A stretch of DNA of 32,170 bases. Origin: Candidatus Paceibacter sp. Its GTDB lineage: Bacteria; Patescibacteriota; Patescibacteriia; SG8-24; DYFX01. The notes beneath the pieces are model-generated. The model was not told the DNA's origin, ran no database searches, and saw only the letters and a list, made by a program, of their open reading frames with translations. The stretch covers positions 1-32,170 of the forward strand of contig DYFX01000005.1 of NCBI GenBank assembly GCA_020724945.1, in the 5' to 3' direction. The translations under genes and the position numbers were made by a program. Below are positions 17,576-24,850 of the stretch, piece by piece. The number at the start of each line of letters is the position of its first letter. The first letter of the stretch is position 1.

Positions 17576-18079
17576 ATGGACTATCGAAAGGTTGCTATAA
17601 TCAGCTCGATCGCCGTCCTCGTCCTCGGGGGCGGCGTGGTCGGCGTCATCGCCTGGCGCGCGAGCCAGCTCGCGGCGCCGGAGGTCGTCGCGCCCGGCGT
17701 CGACGGGCCGGAAACGCCTGCGAACGGCGGAGGCCTGACGCCGATCCCCGGCGGCGGAACGACGGAACCGGGAACGACGCCCGGAGGGACGGCAGGCGAA
17801 CCGCCTGGAGCGCAATCCGAGACGACGGTCGCCGAGAATCCGCCGAACGCCATCTGCGACGCCGGCATCGACGATTTCGACTGCGACTACGACAACCTGA
17901 CGAACGCGGAGGAGCGCGCGCTGGGTACCGACCCTCGCAAGGAGGATACCGACGGCGACGGACTGACGGACGGCTCGGAAGTCCATACCTGGAAGTCGAA
18001 CCCCTTGAATCCGCGCTCGATCGATCCCAGCATGACCGATCTCGAGGCCGTCAACGCCGGAAAACGCACTACCCGCTAG
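17576..18079 (+). CDS. Single-pass membrane protein with TSP3-like Ca-binding repeats (first of three)
   Basis: Function unknown. The 167-residue protein has an N-terminal membrane helix (about 6-27), a Gly/Pro/Thr-rich flexible spacer (about 34-92), then thrombospondin type 3-like repeats (about 100-146) with the calcium-binding pattern DTDGDGLTDGSE after a divergent first copy (DYDNLTNAEE). The ectodomain should face outward. It follows the giant gene by 10 bases and is followed after 4 bases by a similar gene, so it probably belongs to the same operon and surface system. No Shine-Dalgarno is seen. The start is chosen as the first ATG before the helix. Confidence 0.8.
   Translation: MDYRKVAIISSIAVLVLGGGVVGVIAWRASQLAAPEVVAPGVDGPETPANGGGLTPIPGGGTTEPGTTPGGTAGEPPGAQSETTVAENPPNAICDAGIDDFDCDYDNLTNAEERALGTDPRKEDTDGDGLTDGSEVHTWKSNPLNPRSIDPSMTDLEAVNAGKRTTR
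17593..17601 (+). promoter_or_regulatory. Possible internal extended -10 element
   Basis: TGC-TATAAT, a perfect extended -10, lies within the first codons of the 167-aa gene. No convincing -35 is seen. If real it would make a transcript for the following TSP3 genes and ybeY. It may be chance, as the codons encode an Ala-Ile-Ile membrane helix start. Confidence 0.25.
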
Positions 18080-18083
18080 CGCT

Positions 18084-18689
18084 ATGATCTTCATCTTCGA
18101 CGACAAGAACGAACCGGCCGACATCTTCGCGGATATCCCGTCGGAGAAGCCGCCTGCGCCCGGCCAGCCGCCCGCCGGGACGACCCCGCTTACGGTCGGC
18201 GCTTCCGGCGTCATCCTGGAGCGCGCCCCGTTCGGCAAGAAGTGGGTCGTGCTCCTCCTGCTCGTCCTCCTGCTCGGCGGAGGCGCCGCCGCGTATTTCC
18301 TCTTGATGCGCGGAGATGCCGAGGTCCCGCTCGCCCCCGGCACCGAACAACCGGCGCCGGAGCCCCAGCCCGAACCCCAGCCCGAACCCGAACCTGAACC
18401 GGAGCCCCAGCCGGAACCCGAACCCGAACCTGAACCGGAGCCTGTAACGGCGGATGTCGACACCGATGGCGACGGTCTCACGGACGCGCAGGAGGCCGTC
18501 CTGGGCACGGATCCGAACAGCGTCGACACCGACGGCGACGGCCTATCTGACCGGGAAGAGGTGCAGGTCTACCAGACGGATCCGCTCGATGCCGATACCG
18601 ACGATGACGGCTTCAGCGACGGAGAGGAAGTGCAGAACCGCTACAATCCCAGGGGAGAAGGACGCCTCGGCGAGATCCCGACCCCGTAA
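18084..18689 (+). CDS. Single-pass membrane protein with Pro-Glu stalk and three TSP3 repeats (second of three)
   Basis: Function unknown. The 201 residues comprise a cytoplasmic acidic/Pro-rich N-terminus, a strongly hydrophobic helix (about 54-75), a Pro-Glu/Pro-Gln stalk (about 92-120), and three TSP3-type calcium-binding repeats (about 125-188) with DTDGDGLTDAQE, DTDGDGLSDREE and DTDDDGFSDGEE. The Pro-Glu stalk is expected to be extended and could span the cell wall or envelope layer. The architecture is the same as that of the following gene, which begins 12 bases after the stop. TSP3 repeats in bacterial surface and outer-membrane proteins bind calcium; what partner they meet here is not known. 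Confidence 0.82.
   Translation: MIFIFDDKNEPADIFADIPSEKPPAPGQPPAGTTPLTVGASGVILERAPFGKKWVVLLLLVLLLGGGAAAYFLLMRGDAEVPLAPGTEQPAPEPQPEPQPEPEPEPEPQPEPEPEPEPEPVTADVDTDGDGLTDAQEAVLGTDPNSVDTDGDGLSDREEVQVYQTDPLDADTDDDGFSDGEEVQNRYNPRGEGRLGEIPTP
18354..18443 (+). repeat. Pro-Glu codon repeat encoding a stalk
   Basis: About thirty codons of alternating Pro with Glu or Gln (CCGGAA, CCCGAA, CCTGAA and similar hexamers) form an imperfect DNA repeat within the 201-aa protein. Hexamer repeats of this kind can change length by slippage without breaking the frame. Confidence 0.85.
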
Positions 18690-18701
18690 CGAACCCGCGC
18701 C

Positions 18702-19682
18702 ATGGCCGAACAGCCGAAACAACTCGGAGGAACCCCGAAGGAGCCGGTGATCTACACCATCCCCGAGCAGTTTTACGGTTTGGCGGCGAAAGCCCAGCTT
18801 CCGAAGGAAACGGTCGTGCCGGCGACAGGCTCCGCCCCGACAACCGTGCAGGCGGCGCCGGCGCCCGCGACGGAAGAGAAGAAGGGGAGCAGGGCCTGGA
18901 TCCTGATCCCGATCGTCGCCCTCCTGCTCGTGGTAGGACTCGGTTTCGGCGCGTGGTACCTTTTGCGCCCCAAGCCGCCCGCCGCGCCTTCCCAGCCTTC
19001 CGTGACGCTGCCGACGACGCCGCAGCCCCAGCCGGAACCCGAGCCCCAGCCTGAACCCGAACCCGAACCCGAACCGGAACCGGAGCCCGAACCGGAACCG
19101 GCGGCGCTCGCGCCGGCAGGCGACGAGGATGGCGATGGCCTCTCGAACGGCGAAGAGGCGCTCTACGGCACGGATCCGCAGATCGTGGATACCGACGGAG
19201 ACAGCTTCTCGGACGGACTCGAAGTCATGAACCTCTACAATCCGGCCGGTTTCACGCCGACGCGCCTCGTCGAAGCCGGACTCGTCGCCGCATACGCCTC
19301 GCCGAACGGCACCTTCGAGGTGCTGCACCCGATCGCATGGAACGCGGCGCGGTCCGAAGCTGAAGGCGACGGCGCCCTCATCCGCGCGGCGATCACGGGC
19401 GACGCGTTCGGCGTCCTCGTGCAGGAGAACCCCGAAGGCCAGTCGCTGCTCGACTGGTACTTGAGCCGGAACTCGGCGGTCTCCGCGGCGGAGGTCGCGC
19501 AGACCACGACCAAGAGCGGCCTGGAGCTCCTGCGCGGTCCGGACGAGAACGGCGTCCTCGTCGCCTATGCCGATCTCGGCGGCGGCGCCGTCTACAGGCT
19601 GTCGTATGTCCCGGGGGACCTCGGCATCCTCTACCGCTCGACCTTCACGATGTTCATCAACAGTTTCAGCGCGCAGCCATGA
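18702..19682 (+). CDS. Single-pass membrane protein with Pro-Glu stalk, TSP3 repeats and a C-terminal PsbP-like domain (third of three)
   Basis: Function unknown. The 326 residues have a cytoplasmic N-terminus, a membrane helix (about 66-88), a Pro-Glu stalk (107-133), two TSP3-type repeats (about 141-182; DEDGDGLSNGEE and DTDGDSFSDGLE), and then a globular domain of about 125 residues that the two sister genes lack. That domain opens with a FEVLHPIAWN-type strand and closes with FTMFINSF, a layout reminiscent of PsbP-like lipid- or ligand-binding folds. The fold suggestion is tentative. The stop overlaps the ybeY start (ATGA), so the surface genes and ybeY are translationally linked. Confidence 0.8.
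   Translation: MAEQPKQLGGTPKEPVIYTIPEQFYGLAAKAQLPKETVVPATGSAPTTVQAAPAPATEEKKGSRAWILIPIVALLLVVGLGFGAWYLLRPKPPAAPSQPSVTLPTTPQPQPEPEPQPEPEPEPEPEPEPEPEPAALAPAGDEDGDGLSNGEEALYGTDPQIVDTDGDSFSDGLEVMNLYNPAGFTPTRLVEAGLVAAYASPNGTFEVLHPIAWNAARSEAEGDGALIRAAITGDAFGVLVQENPEGQSLLDWYLSRNSAVSAAEVAQTTTKSGLELLRGPDENGVLVAYADLGGGAVYRLSYVPGDLGILYRSTFTMFINSFSAQP
19020..19100 (+). repeat. Pro-Glu codon repeat encoding a stalk
   Basis: A second run of about 27 alternating Pro and Glu/Gln codons, in the 326-aa protein. It is close in sequence to the run at 18354, which makes recombination between the two genes possible. Confidence 0.85.
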
Positions 19683-20119
19683 AGGTGACGGTATCCGTCG
19701 CCCGACGCGTGGCGGCGCCGGTCAGCGACGCCTGGGTCGGAAAGCTCGTCGAAGGCGCGTTGCGAGGCGCCAAGGCCAAGGCCGTCAAGGAAGTCGGCGT
19801 CGTGTTCGTCGCGGACGAGGAAATGATCGCCTTGAACGCGGCGCACCGCGGCAAGCGCAAGACGACCGATGTCCTTTCCTTCGGCAACGACGGCGCTTGG
19901 GTCGGCGAGAATGCCGGACTGCTCGGCGACATCGTCATCTCCGTCCCGCAGGTGAAGCGCCAGGCCGCCGAAGCCGGGAAGGCCCTGCGCGACGAGCTCG
20001 CGCTCATGGTCGTGCACGGCACCCTGCACCTGCTCGGCCATGATCACGAGACCTTGAAGCAAGAGAAGGAGATGTTCGGCCTCCAGAAACGCATCCTGAA
20101 GAGACTCGGCTATGCTTGA
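19679..20119 (+). CDS. ybeY: Endoribonuclease YbeY
   Basis: YbeY is a zinc-dependent RNase involved in 16S rRNA 3' maturation and ribosome quality control. The 146-residue protein has the family's metal site, HGTLHLLGHDH, with His113, His117 and His123 placed as the three ligands, preceded by TTDVLSFG and GDIVIS. Length matches the family. The ATG overlaps the previous stop by four bases and the gene overlaps dgkA by eight bases, so all three are likely cotranslated. Confidence 0.95.
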   Translation: MKVTVSVARRVAAPVSDAWVGKLVEGALRGAKAKAVKEVGVVFVADEEMIALNAAHRGKRKTTDVLSFGNDGAWVGENAGLLGDIVISVPQVKRQAAEAGKALRDELALMVVHGTLHLLGHDHETLKQEKEMFGLQKRILKRLGYA

Positions 20120-20477
20120 TCCCCGCCGGTTCGCCCGCAGCCTGAAATTCGCCTGGAACGGCATCGCGACCCTCGCCAGGGAGGAGCAGAGTTTCCGTCT
20201 CCAGCTCGCCGCCGCCGCCGTCCTGGCGGTCTTGGTCTACCTGTTCGACCTCTCGCGGGGCGAGAAGGCGCTCGTCGTCGTTGTGGCCGCCTTCACGCTC
20301 GTGCTAGAATTGCTGAACGGCGCCGTCGAACGGCTCGTCGACCTGTTCAAGCCGCGCATCCACGCGTATGCGGAACAGATCAAGGACATGATGGCGGGCG
20401 CGGTGCTCGTCAGTTCCGTCGGCGCGCTCCTCGTCGGCATCTTGGTGTTTTGGCCCCATGTGGCCGAGAAGTTCTAG
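20112..20477 (+). CDS. dgkA: Diacylglycerol/undecaprenol kinase (DgkA family)
   Basis: This small integral membrane kinase phosphorylates diacylglycerol or, in Gram-positive types, undecaprenol, feeding lipid carriers to envelope synthesis. The 121 residues have an N-terminal amphipathic region (RFARSLKFAWNGI...EEQSFRLQL), three membrane helices, and the catalytic signature ELLNGAVERLVDL followed by IKDMMAGAVLV. The order ybeY-dgkA is common in bacteria. Substrate cannot be told from the sequence; the symbol is given for the family. ftsA begins eight bases after the stop. Confidence 0.92.
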   Translation: MLDPRRFARSLKFAWNGIATLAREEQSFRLQLAAAAVLAVLVYLFDLSRGEKALVVVVAAFTLVLELLNGAVERLVDLFKPRIHAYAEQIKDMMAGAVLVSSVGALLVGILVFWPHVAEKF

Positions 20478-20485
20478 CGATACCC

Positions 20486-21745
20486 ATGGCCAAGTCTTCC
20501 GCCTCCGACATCATCACCGGACTCGACATCGGCTCATCGTCGGTGCGCGTCGCCGTCGGACAGCGGTCGTCTTCAGGTTCCGGCCGCGAGGCCATCCAGA
20601 TCATCGGCGCGGCCGAGGCGCCCTCGGTCGGCGTCGCCAAGGGCGTCATCACCTCCATCGAAGACGCGATCTCTTCCGTATCCACCTGCCTCGAGAAAGT
20701 CGAGCGCATGACCGGGGTCCAGATCGATCGCGCCTTCGTCGGCATCTCCGGCAGCCATATCGTCTCCCAGGAATCCAAAGGCGTCGTGGCCGTCTCGCGC
20801 TCCGACGGCGAGATCCGTGAGGAGGATGTCGATCGCGCCCTCGAGGCCGCCCGCACCGTGGCGACGCCCCTGAACTACGAGATCCTGCATGTGCTGCCGA
20901 AGAGCTTCACGGTCGACGGCCAGTCCGGCATCAAGGATCCGGTCGGCATGACCGGCATCCGGCTCGAGGTCGACGCGCAGATCATCCAGAGCCTCTCGTC
21001 CCAGCTCAAGAACCTCACCAAGTGCGTCTATCGCACCGGCATCGAGATCGACGATGTGGTGCTCGGCATCCTCGCGGCCGCCGAGGCCGTCGCCACGCCG
21101 CGCCAGAAGGAGCTCGGTGTCGCCGTCGCGTCCATCGGAGGTTCCACCACCTCGCTCGCCGTCTTCGAGGAGGGCGACGCGCTGCGCACCGTCGTGCTCC
21201 CGATCGGAAGCGACCACATCACCTCCGACATCGCCATCGGGCTCCGCACCTCCATCGAAGTCGCCGAGCGCGTGAAGATCGAGCACGGCCTGGCCTCGTC
21301 GCGCGAGGTGAAGAAGGAGGATATCCGCCTCGCCGACCTCGGCGCGGAGGAGGATGAGGTCGTCTCCAAGAAATTCGTCGCCGAGATCATCGAGGCGCGC
21401 GTCGAGGAGATCTTCGGCAAGATCGACAAGGAACTGAAGAAGATCGACCGCAGCGGCCGCCTGCCGGCCGGCATCATCCTGACCGGCGGGGGAGCGAAGC
21501 TCAACGGCCTCGTCGACATGGCCAAGACCGAGCTCCGCCTTCCGGCCGCGCTCGGCTACCCGGTCAATGTCTCGAGCATCACCGACCGCACCAACGACAT
21601 CGCCTTCTCGACGGCCACCGGCCTCGTGCTTTGGGGCCACCACCTTTCCGAGTCGGCGCGCGGCGGCGCGGGCCTCGCGGGGCGCTTCGGCGACATGCAG
21701 ATCGGCAACAAGCTCAAGAAGCTCCTGAAATCCCTGCTTCCTTAG
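20486..21745 (+). CDS. ftsA: Cell division protein FtsA
   Basis: FtsA is an actin-like ATPase that tethers FtsZ filaments to the membrane and recruits the divisome. The chosen ATG at 20486 gives 419 residues; an upstream in-frame start near 20450 would overlap dgkA and add residues not typical of the family. Features are DIITGLDIGSSSVRVAVG (phosphate 1), the SHI-type 1C domain (FVGISGSHI), VASIGGSTTSLAVF (phosphate 2), GIILTGGGAKLNGL (adenosine loop), and a C-terminal amphipathic helix, KLKKLLKSLLP, for membrane binding. No Shine-Dalgarno is seen. It is followed by a terminator, not directly by ftsZ. Confidence 0.96.
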   Translation: MAKSSASDIITGLDIGSSSVRVAVGQRSSSGSGREAIQIIGAAEAPSVGVAKGVITSIEDAISSVSTCLEKVERMTGVQIDRAFVGISGSHIVSQESKGVVAVSRSDGEIREEDVDRALEAARTVATPLNYEILHVLPKSFTVDGQSGIKDPVGMTGIRLEVDAQIIQSLSSQLKNLTKCVYRTGIEIDDVVLGILAAAEAVATPRQKELGVAVASIGGSTTSLAVFEEGDALRTVVLPIGSDHITSDIAIGLRTSIEVAERVKIEHGLASSREVKKEDIRLADLGAEEDEVVSKKFVAEIIEARVEEIFGKIDKELKKIDRSGRLPAGIILTGGGAKLNGLVDMAKTELRLPAALGYPVNVSSITDRTNDIAFSTATGLVLWGHHLSESARGGAGLAGRFGDMQIGNKLKKLLKSLLP

Positions 21746-21752
21746 GGGATAT

Positions 21753-21775
21753 CTTGAACAAATCGGCTGTTCAAG
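21753..21775 (+). promoter_or_regulatory. Inverted repeat competing with the ftsA terminator
   Basis: Perfect 8-bp inverted repeat CTTGAACA-N7-TGTTCAAG. Its 3' arm shares three bases (21773-21775) with the 5' arm of the following terminator, so the two full hairpins cannot form at once. It could be a protein operator or an antiterminator-like hairpin; no ligand domain is seen. Confidence 0.45.
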
Positions 21776-21799
21776 CACCGTTGAAACCGGTGCTTTTTT
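21773..21799 (+). terminator. Rho-independent terminator between ftsA and ftsZ
   Basis: Perfect stem AAGCACCG / CGGTGCTT with a seven-base loop (TTGAAAC) and a run of six T (21794-21799). It separates ftsA from ftsZ, which are often cotranscribed in other bacteria. Confidence 0.85.
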
Positions 21800-21809
21800 C
21801 GTGTACGAT
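21781..21809 (+). promoter_or_regulatory. Promoter of ftsZ, -35 in the terminator loop
   Basis: TTGAAA (21781-21786), 17-base spacer, TACGAT (21804-21809). The -35 is the loop of the ftsA terminator, and the spacer holds the stem's 3' arm and T run. Predicted start is near 21816, leaving a leader of about 30 bases before the ftsZ ATG. Confidence 0.65.
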
Positions 21810-21845
21810 TTCAAGGAAGAACATCTAACCGCACGCGCGCACCGT

Positions 21846-23093
21846 ATGGGCGAAGTCAAACCCGCAGTCGAGACATTCGCGAAGATCAAAGTCGTCGGCG
21901 TCGGCGGCTCCGGCAACTCGGCCGTCAATCGCATGATCACCTCCAAGATCCGGGGGGTCGAGTTCATCGCCGTCAACACGGATGTCCAGGCGCTGCATCA
22001 CTCGCACGCGCCCGTGAAGCTCCATATCGGCAAGACCGTCACGCGCGGCCTCGGCGCCGGCATGGACCCCGAGATGGGCAAGCGCGCGGCCGAGGAGAGC
22101 GCCAACGAGATCCGCGAAGCCTTGAAGGACGCGGACATGGTCTTCGTGACCTGCGGCCTCGGCGGCGGCACCGGTACCGGCGCGGGCCCCGTCGTGGCGG
22201 AAATCGCGCGCGACCTCGGCGCCCTCACCGTCGCCGTCGTCACCCGCCCGTTCGCGTTCGAAGGCGCGAAGCGCCGCGATGTGGCCGAAAGCGGCTACAA
22301 GGAGCTCAAGGAGCGCCTCGACACCATCATCACCATCCCGAACGACCGCGTGCTCGGCCTCATCGACAAGAAGACCTCGATGCTCGACGCCTTCAAGATC
22401 GTCGATGATGTCCTGCGCCAGGGCGTCCAAGGCATCAGCGAACTCATCACCGTGCCGGGCCTCATCAATGTGGACTTCGCCGACGTGAAGACCATCATGC
22501 TCGGACAGGGCTCCGCCCTCATGGGCATCGGCCGCGCTTCCGGAGAGAACCGCGCCGCGGAGGCCGCCAAGCAGGCCATCGCGAGCCCGCTCCTCGAGGT
22601 CGCCATCGATGGCGCCCGCGGCATCCTCTTCAACGTCACAGGCGGCGCCGATCTCGGCATGAAGGAGGTCGCCGATGCCGCGGAGGTCATCACCAAGAAC
22701 GCCGACAGCGACGTGAAGGTCATCTTCGGCGCGACCATCGACGAATCGATGCGCGACGAGATCAAGGTCACGGTCGTCGCCACCGGCTTCGACGGCCAGT
22801 CGCGTTCGTCCATGAGCGCGTCGATGAAGAGCGTGCTCTCGGCCGGCTCGCTGACCGCCGCCCCGAAACAGGCCCCTGCGCCCGCCGCCTCGCCGTTCCA
22901 GGCCGCGCCCGCGCCGAAACCGGTCGCGGAAACCCCGAAGCAGCAGCCGCCCGCCGGCGTGCCCCGCCGCATCAAATCGCTCGAACCGGAGCCCCAGCCC
23001 TCGCGCTTCCGCCAGGCCGCCCCGGCCCCGGCCAACGCCGCCGAAGAGGAAGAGCTCGACATCCCGGCGTTCATCCGGAAGAAGATGCTCTAG
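21846..23093 (+). CDS. ftsZ: Cell division protein FtsZ
   Basis: FtsZ is the tubulin-like GTPase that forms the division ring. From ATG at 21846 it has 415 residues; a GTG at 21801 in frame would begin before the predicted transcription start and is rejected. The GTP-binding region includes VGVGGSGNSAVNRM near the N-terminus and the tubulin signature GGGTGTGAGP at about residue 106. The T7 synergy loop is NVDFADVKTIM. A Pro/Ala-rich linker (about 330-395) leads to the conserved C-terminal peptide DIPAFIRKK, which binds FtsA. It heads a run with nrdR six bases downstream. Confidence 0.97.
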   Translation: MGEVKPAVETFAKIKVVGVGGSGNSAVNRMITSKIRGVEFIAVNTDVQALHHSHAPVKLHIGKTVTRGLGAGMDPEMGKRAAEESANEIREALKDADMVFVTCGLGGGTGTGAGPVVAEIARDLGALTVAVVTRPFAFEGAKRRDVAESGYKELKERLDTIITIPNDRVLGLIDKKTSMLDAFKIVDDVLRQGVQGISELITVPGLINVDFADVKTIMLGQGSALMGIGRASGENRAAEAAKQAIASPLLEVAIDGARGILFNVTGGADLGMKEVADAAEVITKNADSDVKVIFGATIDESMRDEIKVTVVATGFDGQSRSSMSASMKSVLSAGSLTAAPKQAPAPAASPFQAAPAPKPVAETPKQQPPAGVPRRIKSLEPEPQPSRFRQAAPAPANAAEEEELDIPAFIRKKML

Positions 23094-23099
23094 ACCTCT

Positions 23100-23606
23100 G
23101 TGCGCTGCGTCGCCTGCAACTATAAGGACACCAAGGTCATCGACTCCCGCCTCTCCCAGGGCGGGATGGGAATTCGCCGCCGCCGCCAGTGCCTGAAGTG
23201 CAGCTTCCGCTTCTCGACCGTCGAGGAGGCGGAAATCCTCGACCTCACCGTCATCAAGCGCGACGGACGGCGGGAAGCCTACATGCGCGAGAAGCTTGAG
23301 GGAGGCCTCCGCAAGGCGCTGCAGAAGCGCCCCATCACCGCGGAAACCTTCCATGAGCTGGTCAACCAGGTGGAGCGCGATCTCCAGCGCCGCAAGAAGA
23401 ACGAAGTCACGACGCGCGAGGTCGGCGAGATCGTCATGAACCGCCTGAAGCATGTGGATACGGTGGCGTACATCCGTTTCGCGTCCGTCTATCGCGCCTT
23501 CGAGGATGTGAAGACCTTCCAAGAGGCGCTCGAGCACCTGGCGAGGACGGCCGGCGCGAAGGCGCCGCGCGCGAAGCCGAAAGCCAAGAACAAGAAGAAG
23601 CGCTAG
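23100..23606 (+). CDS. nrdR: Transcriptional repressor NrdR
   Basis: NrdR senses ATP/dATP and represses ribonucleotide reductase genes. The protein of 168 residues starts at GTG 23100 with a zinc ribbon (Cys3, Cys6, Cys31, Cys34), the typical KVIDSR and IRRRRQC boxes, then an ATP-cone domain (VIKRDGRREAY, REKLEGGLRKA). The end is a Lys-rich tail beyond the usual length of about 150. It lies six bases after ftsZ, and no ribonucleotide reductase or NrdR box is visible in this window, so its targets are elsewhere. Confidence 0.95.
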   Translation: MRCVACNYKDTKVIDSRLSQGGMGIRRRRQCLKCSFRFSTVEEAEILDLTVIKRDGRREAYMREKLEGGLRKALQKRPITAETFHELVNQVERDLQRRKKNEVTTREVGEIVMNRLKHVDTVAYIRFASVYRAFEDVKTFQEALEHLARTAGAKAPRAKPKAKNKKKR

Positions 23607-23617
23607 CGAGGAACCGT

Positions 23618-24841
23618 ATGGAGGAGTCGACCCCGATCAAGCCGCCCCGGAGGCCTTTGGCGTATGTCATCGTCGCCAGCTTCCTGCTGGGCAGTTTTTC
23701 CGGTTCCGCCTTCGGCGTGCTGTTCGCGATCTCGCTCAACGAGAAGCACTATCCCTGGCGCGAGGCGGTACCGGTCGTCGAAAGCGCGCCGCCCGTTTCC
23801 GCGGAGGATCGACAGGTCATCGACGCGGTCCGCGAGGTCTCGCCGTCGGTCGTCAGCATCATCGTCAGCAAGGATGTCTCGAAGCTGTACAACAGCACGG
23901 GCGTCTTCCCGTTCGAGTTCTTCGGGTTCGGTCCGCCCGAGATGCCGGAGCCGCAGCAGGGCGGGAAGCGGCAGATCGGCGGCGGCACGGGGTTCGTCAT
24001 CTCCGCCGACGGGCTCATCCTCACGAACCGTCATGTCGTGGCCGATGCCGAAGCGGACTACGAGGCCGCGACCTCCGACGGCCGCGTCCTGCCGGCCACG
24101 GTCGTCGCGGTCGACGCCATCCTCGACATCGCCATCCTCAAGGTCGAGGCCCAGGACCTGCCCGTCGCCCCGCTCGGCGAGTCCTCGAAGCTCGAGGCGG
24201 GCGAGACGGTCATCGCCATCGGCAACGCGCTTTCCGAATACAGCAACAGCGTCACCAAGGGCGTCGTCTCCGGCATCAACCGCCGCGTCATCGCGGGCGG
24301 GGGATTCGGCGAGGCGGAGGTCATCGAGGAAGCCATCCAGACCGACGCCGCCATCAATCCCGGGAACTCCGGCGGCCCGCTCGTCGATCTCCGCGGCGAG
24401 GTGGTCGGCGTGAACACCGCGGTCAACCGCTCTGGGCAATCCATCGGCTTCGCCATCCCCATCGACGCCGCCAAGGTCGTCATCGACAGCTACAAGACGC
24501 AGGGGCGCATCGTGCGTCCCTGGCTCGGCGTGCGGTATGTCATGCTGACGCGCGAATCGGCCAGGGCCAACGGCCTCTCCGTGGACGCGGGCGCCTTGGT
24601 CGTCGGCGGCGGGTCCGGCGACGGCGCGGCGGTCCTGCCGGGTTCTCCGGCGGAGGCGGCCGGCATCAAGGCGGGCGATGTCCTGCTGGACATCGACGGC
24701 GCGCCGCTCGGCGAGGATCGTCCGCTCGCGAGCGCCATCGCCCGCAAGCGCGCCGGCGACACCGTTTCCATCCGCCTCCTGCGCGAGACGAACGAACTCG
24801 TCGTCCGCGCGACGCTGACGGAGCTGCCTCTTACGCCCTGA
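23618..24841 (+). CDS. HtrA/DegP-like S1C serine protease with PDZ domain
   Basis: This envelope protease/chaperone handles misfolded exported proteins. The 407 residues have an N-terminal membrane anchor (about 14-38), a trypsin-like domain with the triad His139 (TNRHVV), Asp170 (LDIAILKV) and Ser251 (GNSGGPL), and one PDZ domain (about 295-400; GSPAEAAGIKAGDVLLDIDG). It is anchored rather than freely secreted. A weak Shine-Dalgarno (GAGG) precedes the ATG, 12 bases after nrdR. It is a plausible quality-control partner for the large surface proteins upstream, but that is inference. Confidence 0.93.
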   Translation: MEESTPIKPPRRPLAYVIVASFLLGSFSGSAFGVLFAISLNEKHYPWREAVPVVESAPPVSAEDRQVIDAVREVSPSVVSIIVSKDVSKLYNSTGVFPFEFFGFGPPEMPEPQQGGKRQIGGGTGFVISADGLILTNRHVVADAEADYEAATSDGRVLPATVVAVDAILDIAILKVEAQDLPVAPLGESSKLEAGETVIAIGNALSEYSNSVTKGVVSGINRRVIAGGGFGEAEVIEEAIQTDAAINPGNSGGPLVDLRGEVVGVNTAVNRSGQSIGFAIPIDAAKVVIDSYKTQGRIVRPWLGVRYVMLTRESARANGLSVDAGALVVGGGSGDGAAVLPGSPAEAAGIKAGDVLLDIDGAPLGEDRPLASAIARKRAGDTVSIRLLRETNELVVRATLTELPLTP

Positions 24842-24850
24842 CCGTTCCCT

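Noticed and set aside
18354..19100. Repeated Pro-Glu coding runs as a possible CRISPR array or mobile repeat
   Set aside because: They are in-frame hexamer repeats with no spacers, inside two genes that share domain architecture.
21801..21845. Upstream GTG start for ftsZ
   Set aside because: It lies before the predicted transcription start, overlaps the -10 box, and would add residues not typical of FtsZ.
21825..23537. 570-codon minus-strand open frame opposite ftsZ and nrdR
   Set aside because: Shadow of two well-conserved genes with secure motifs.
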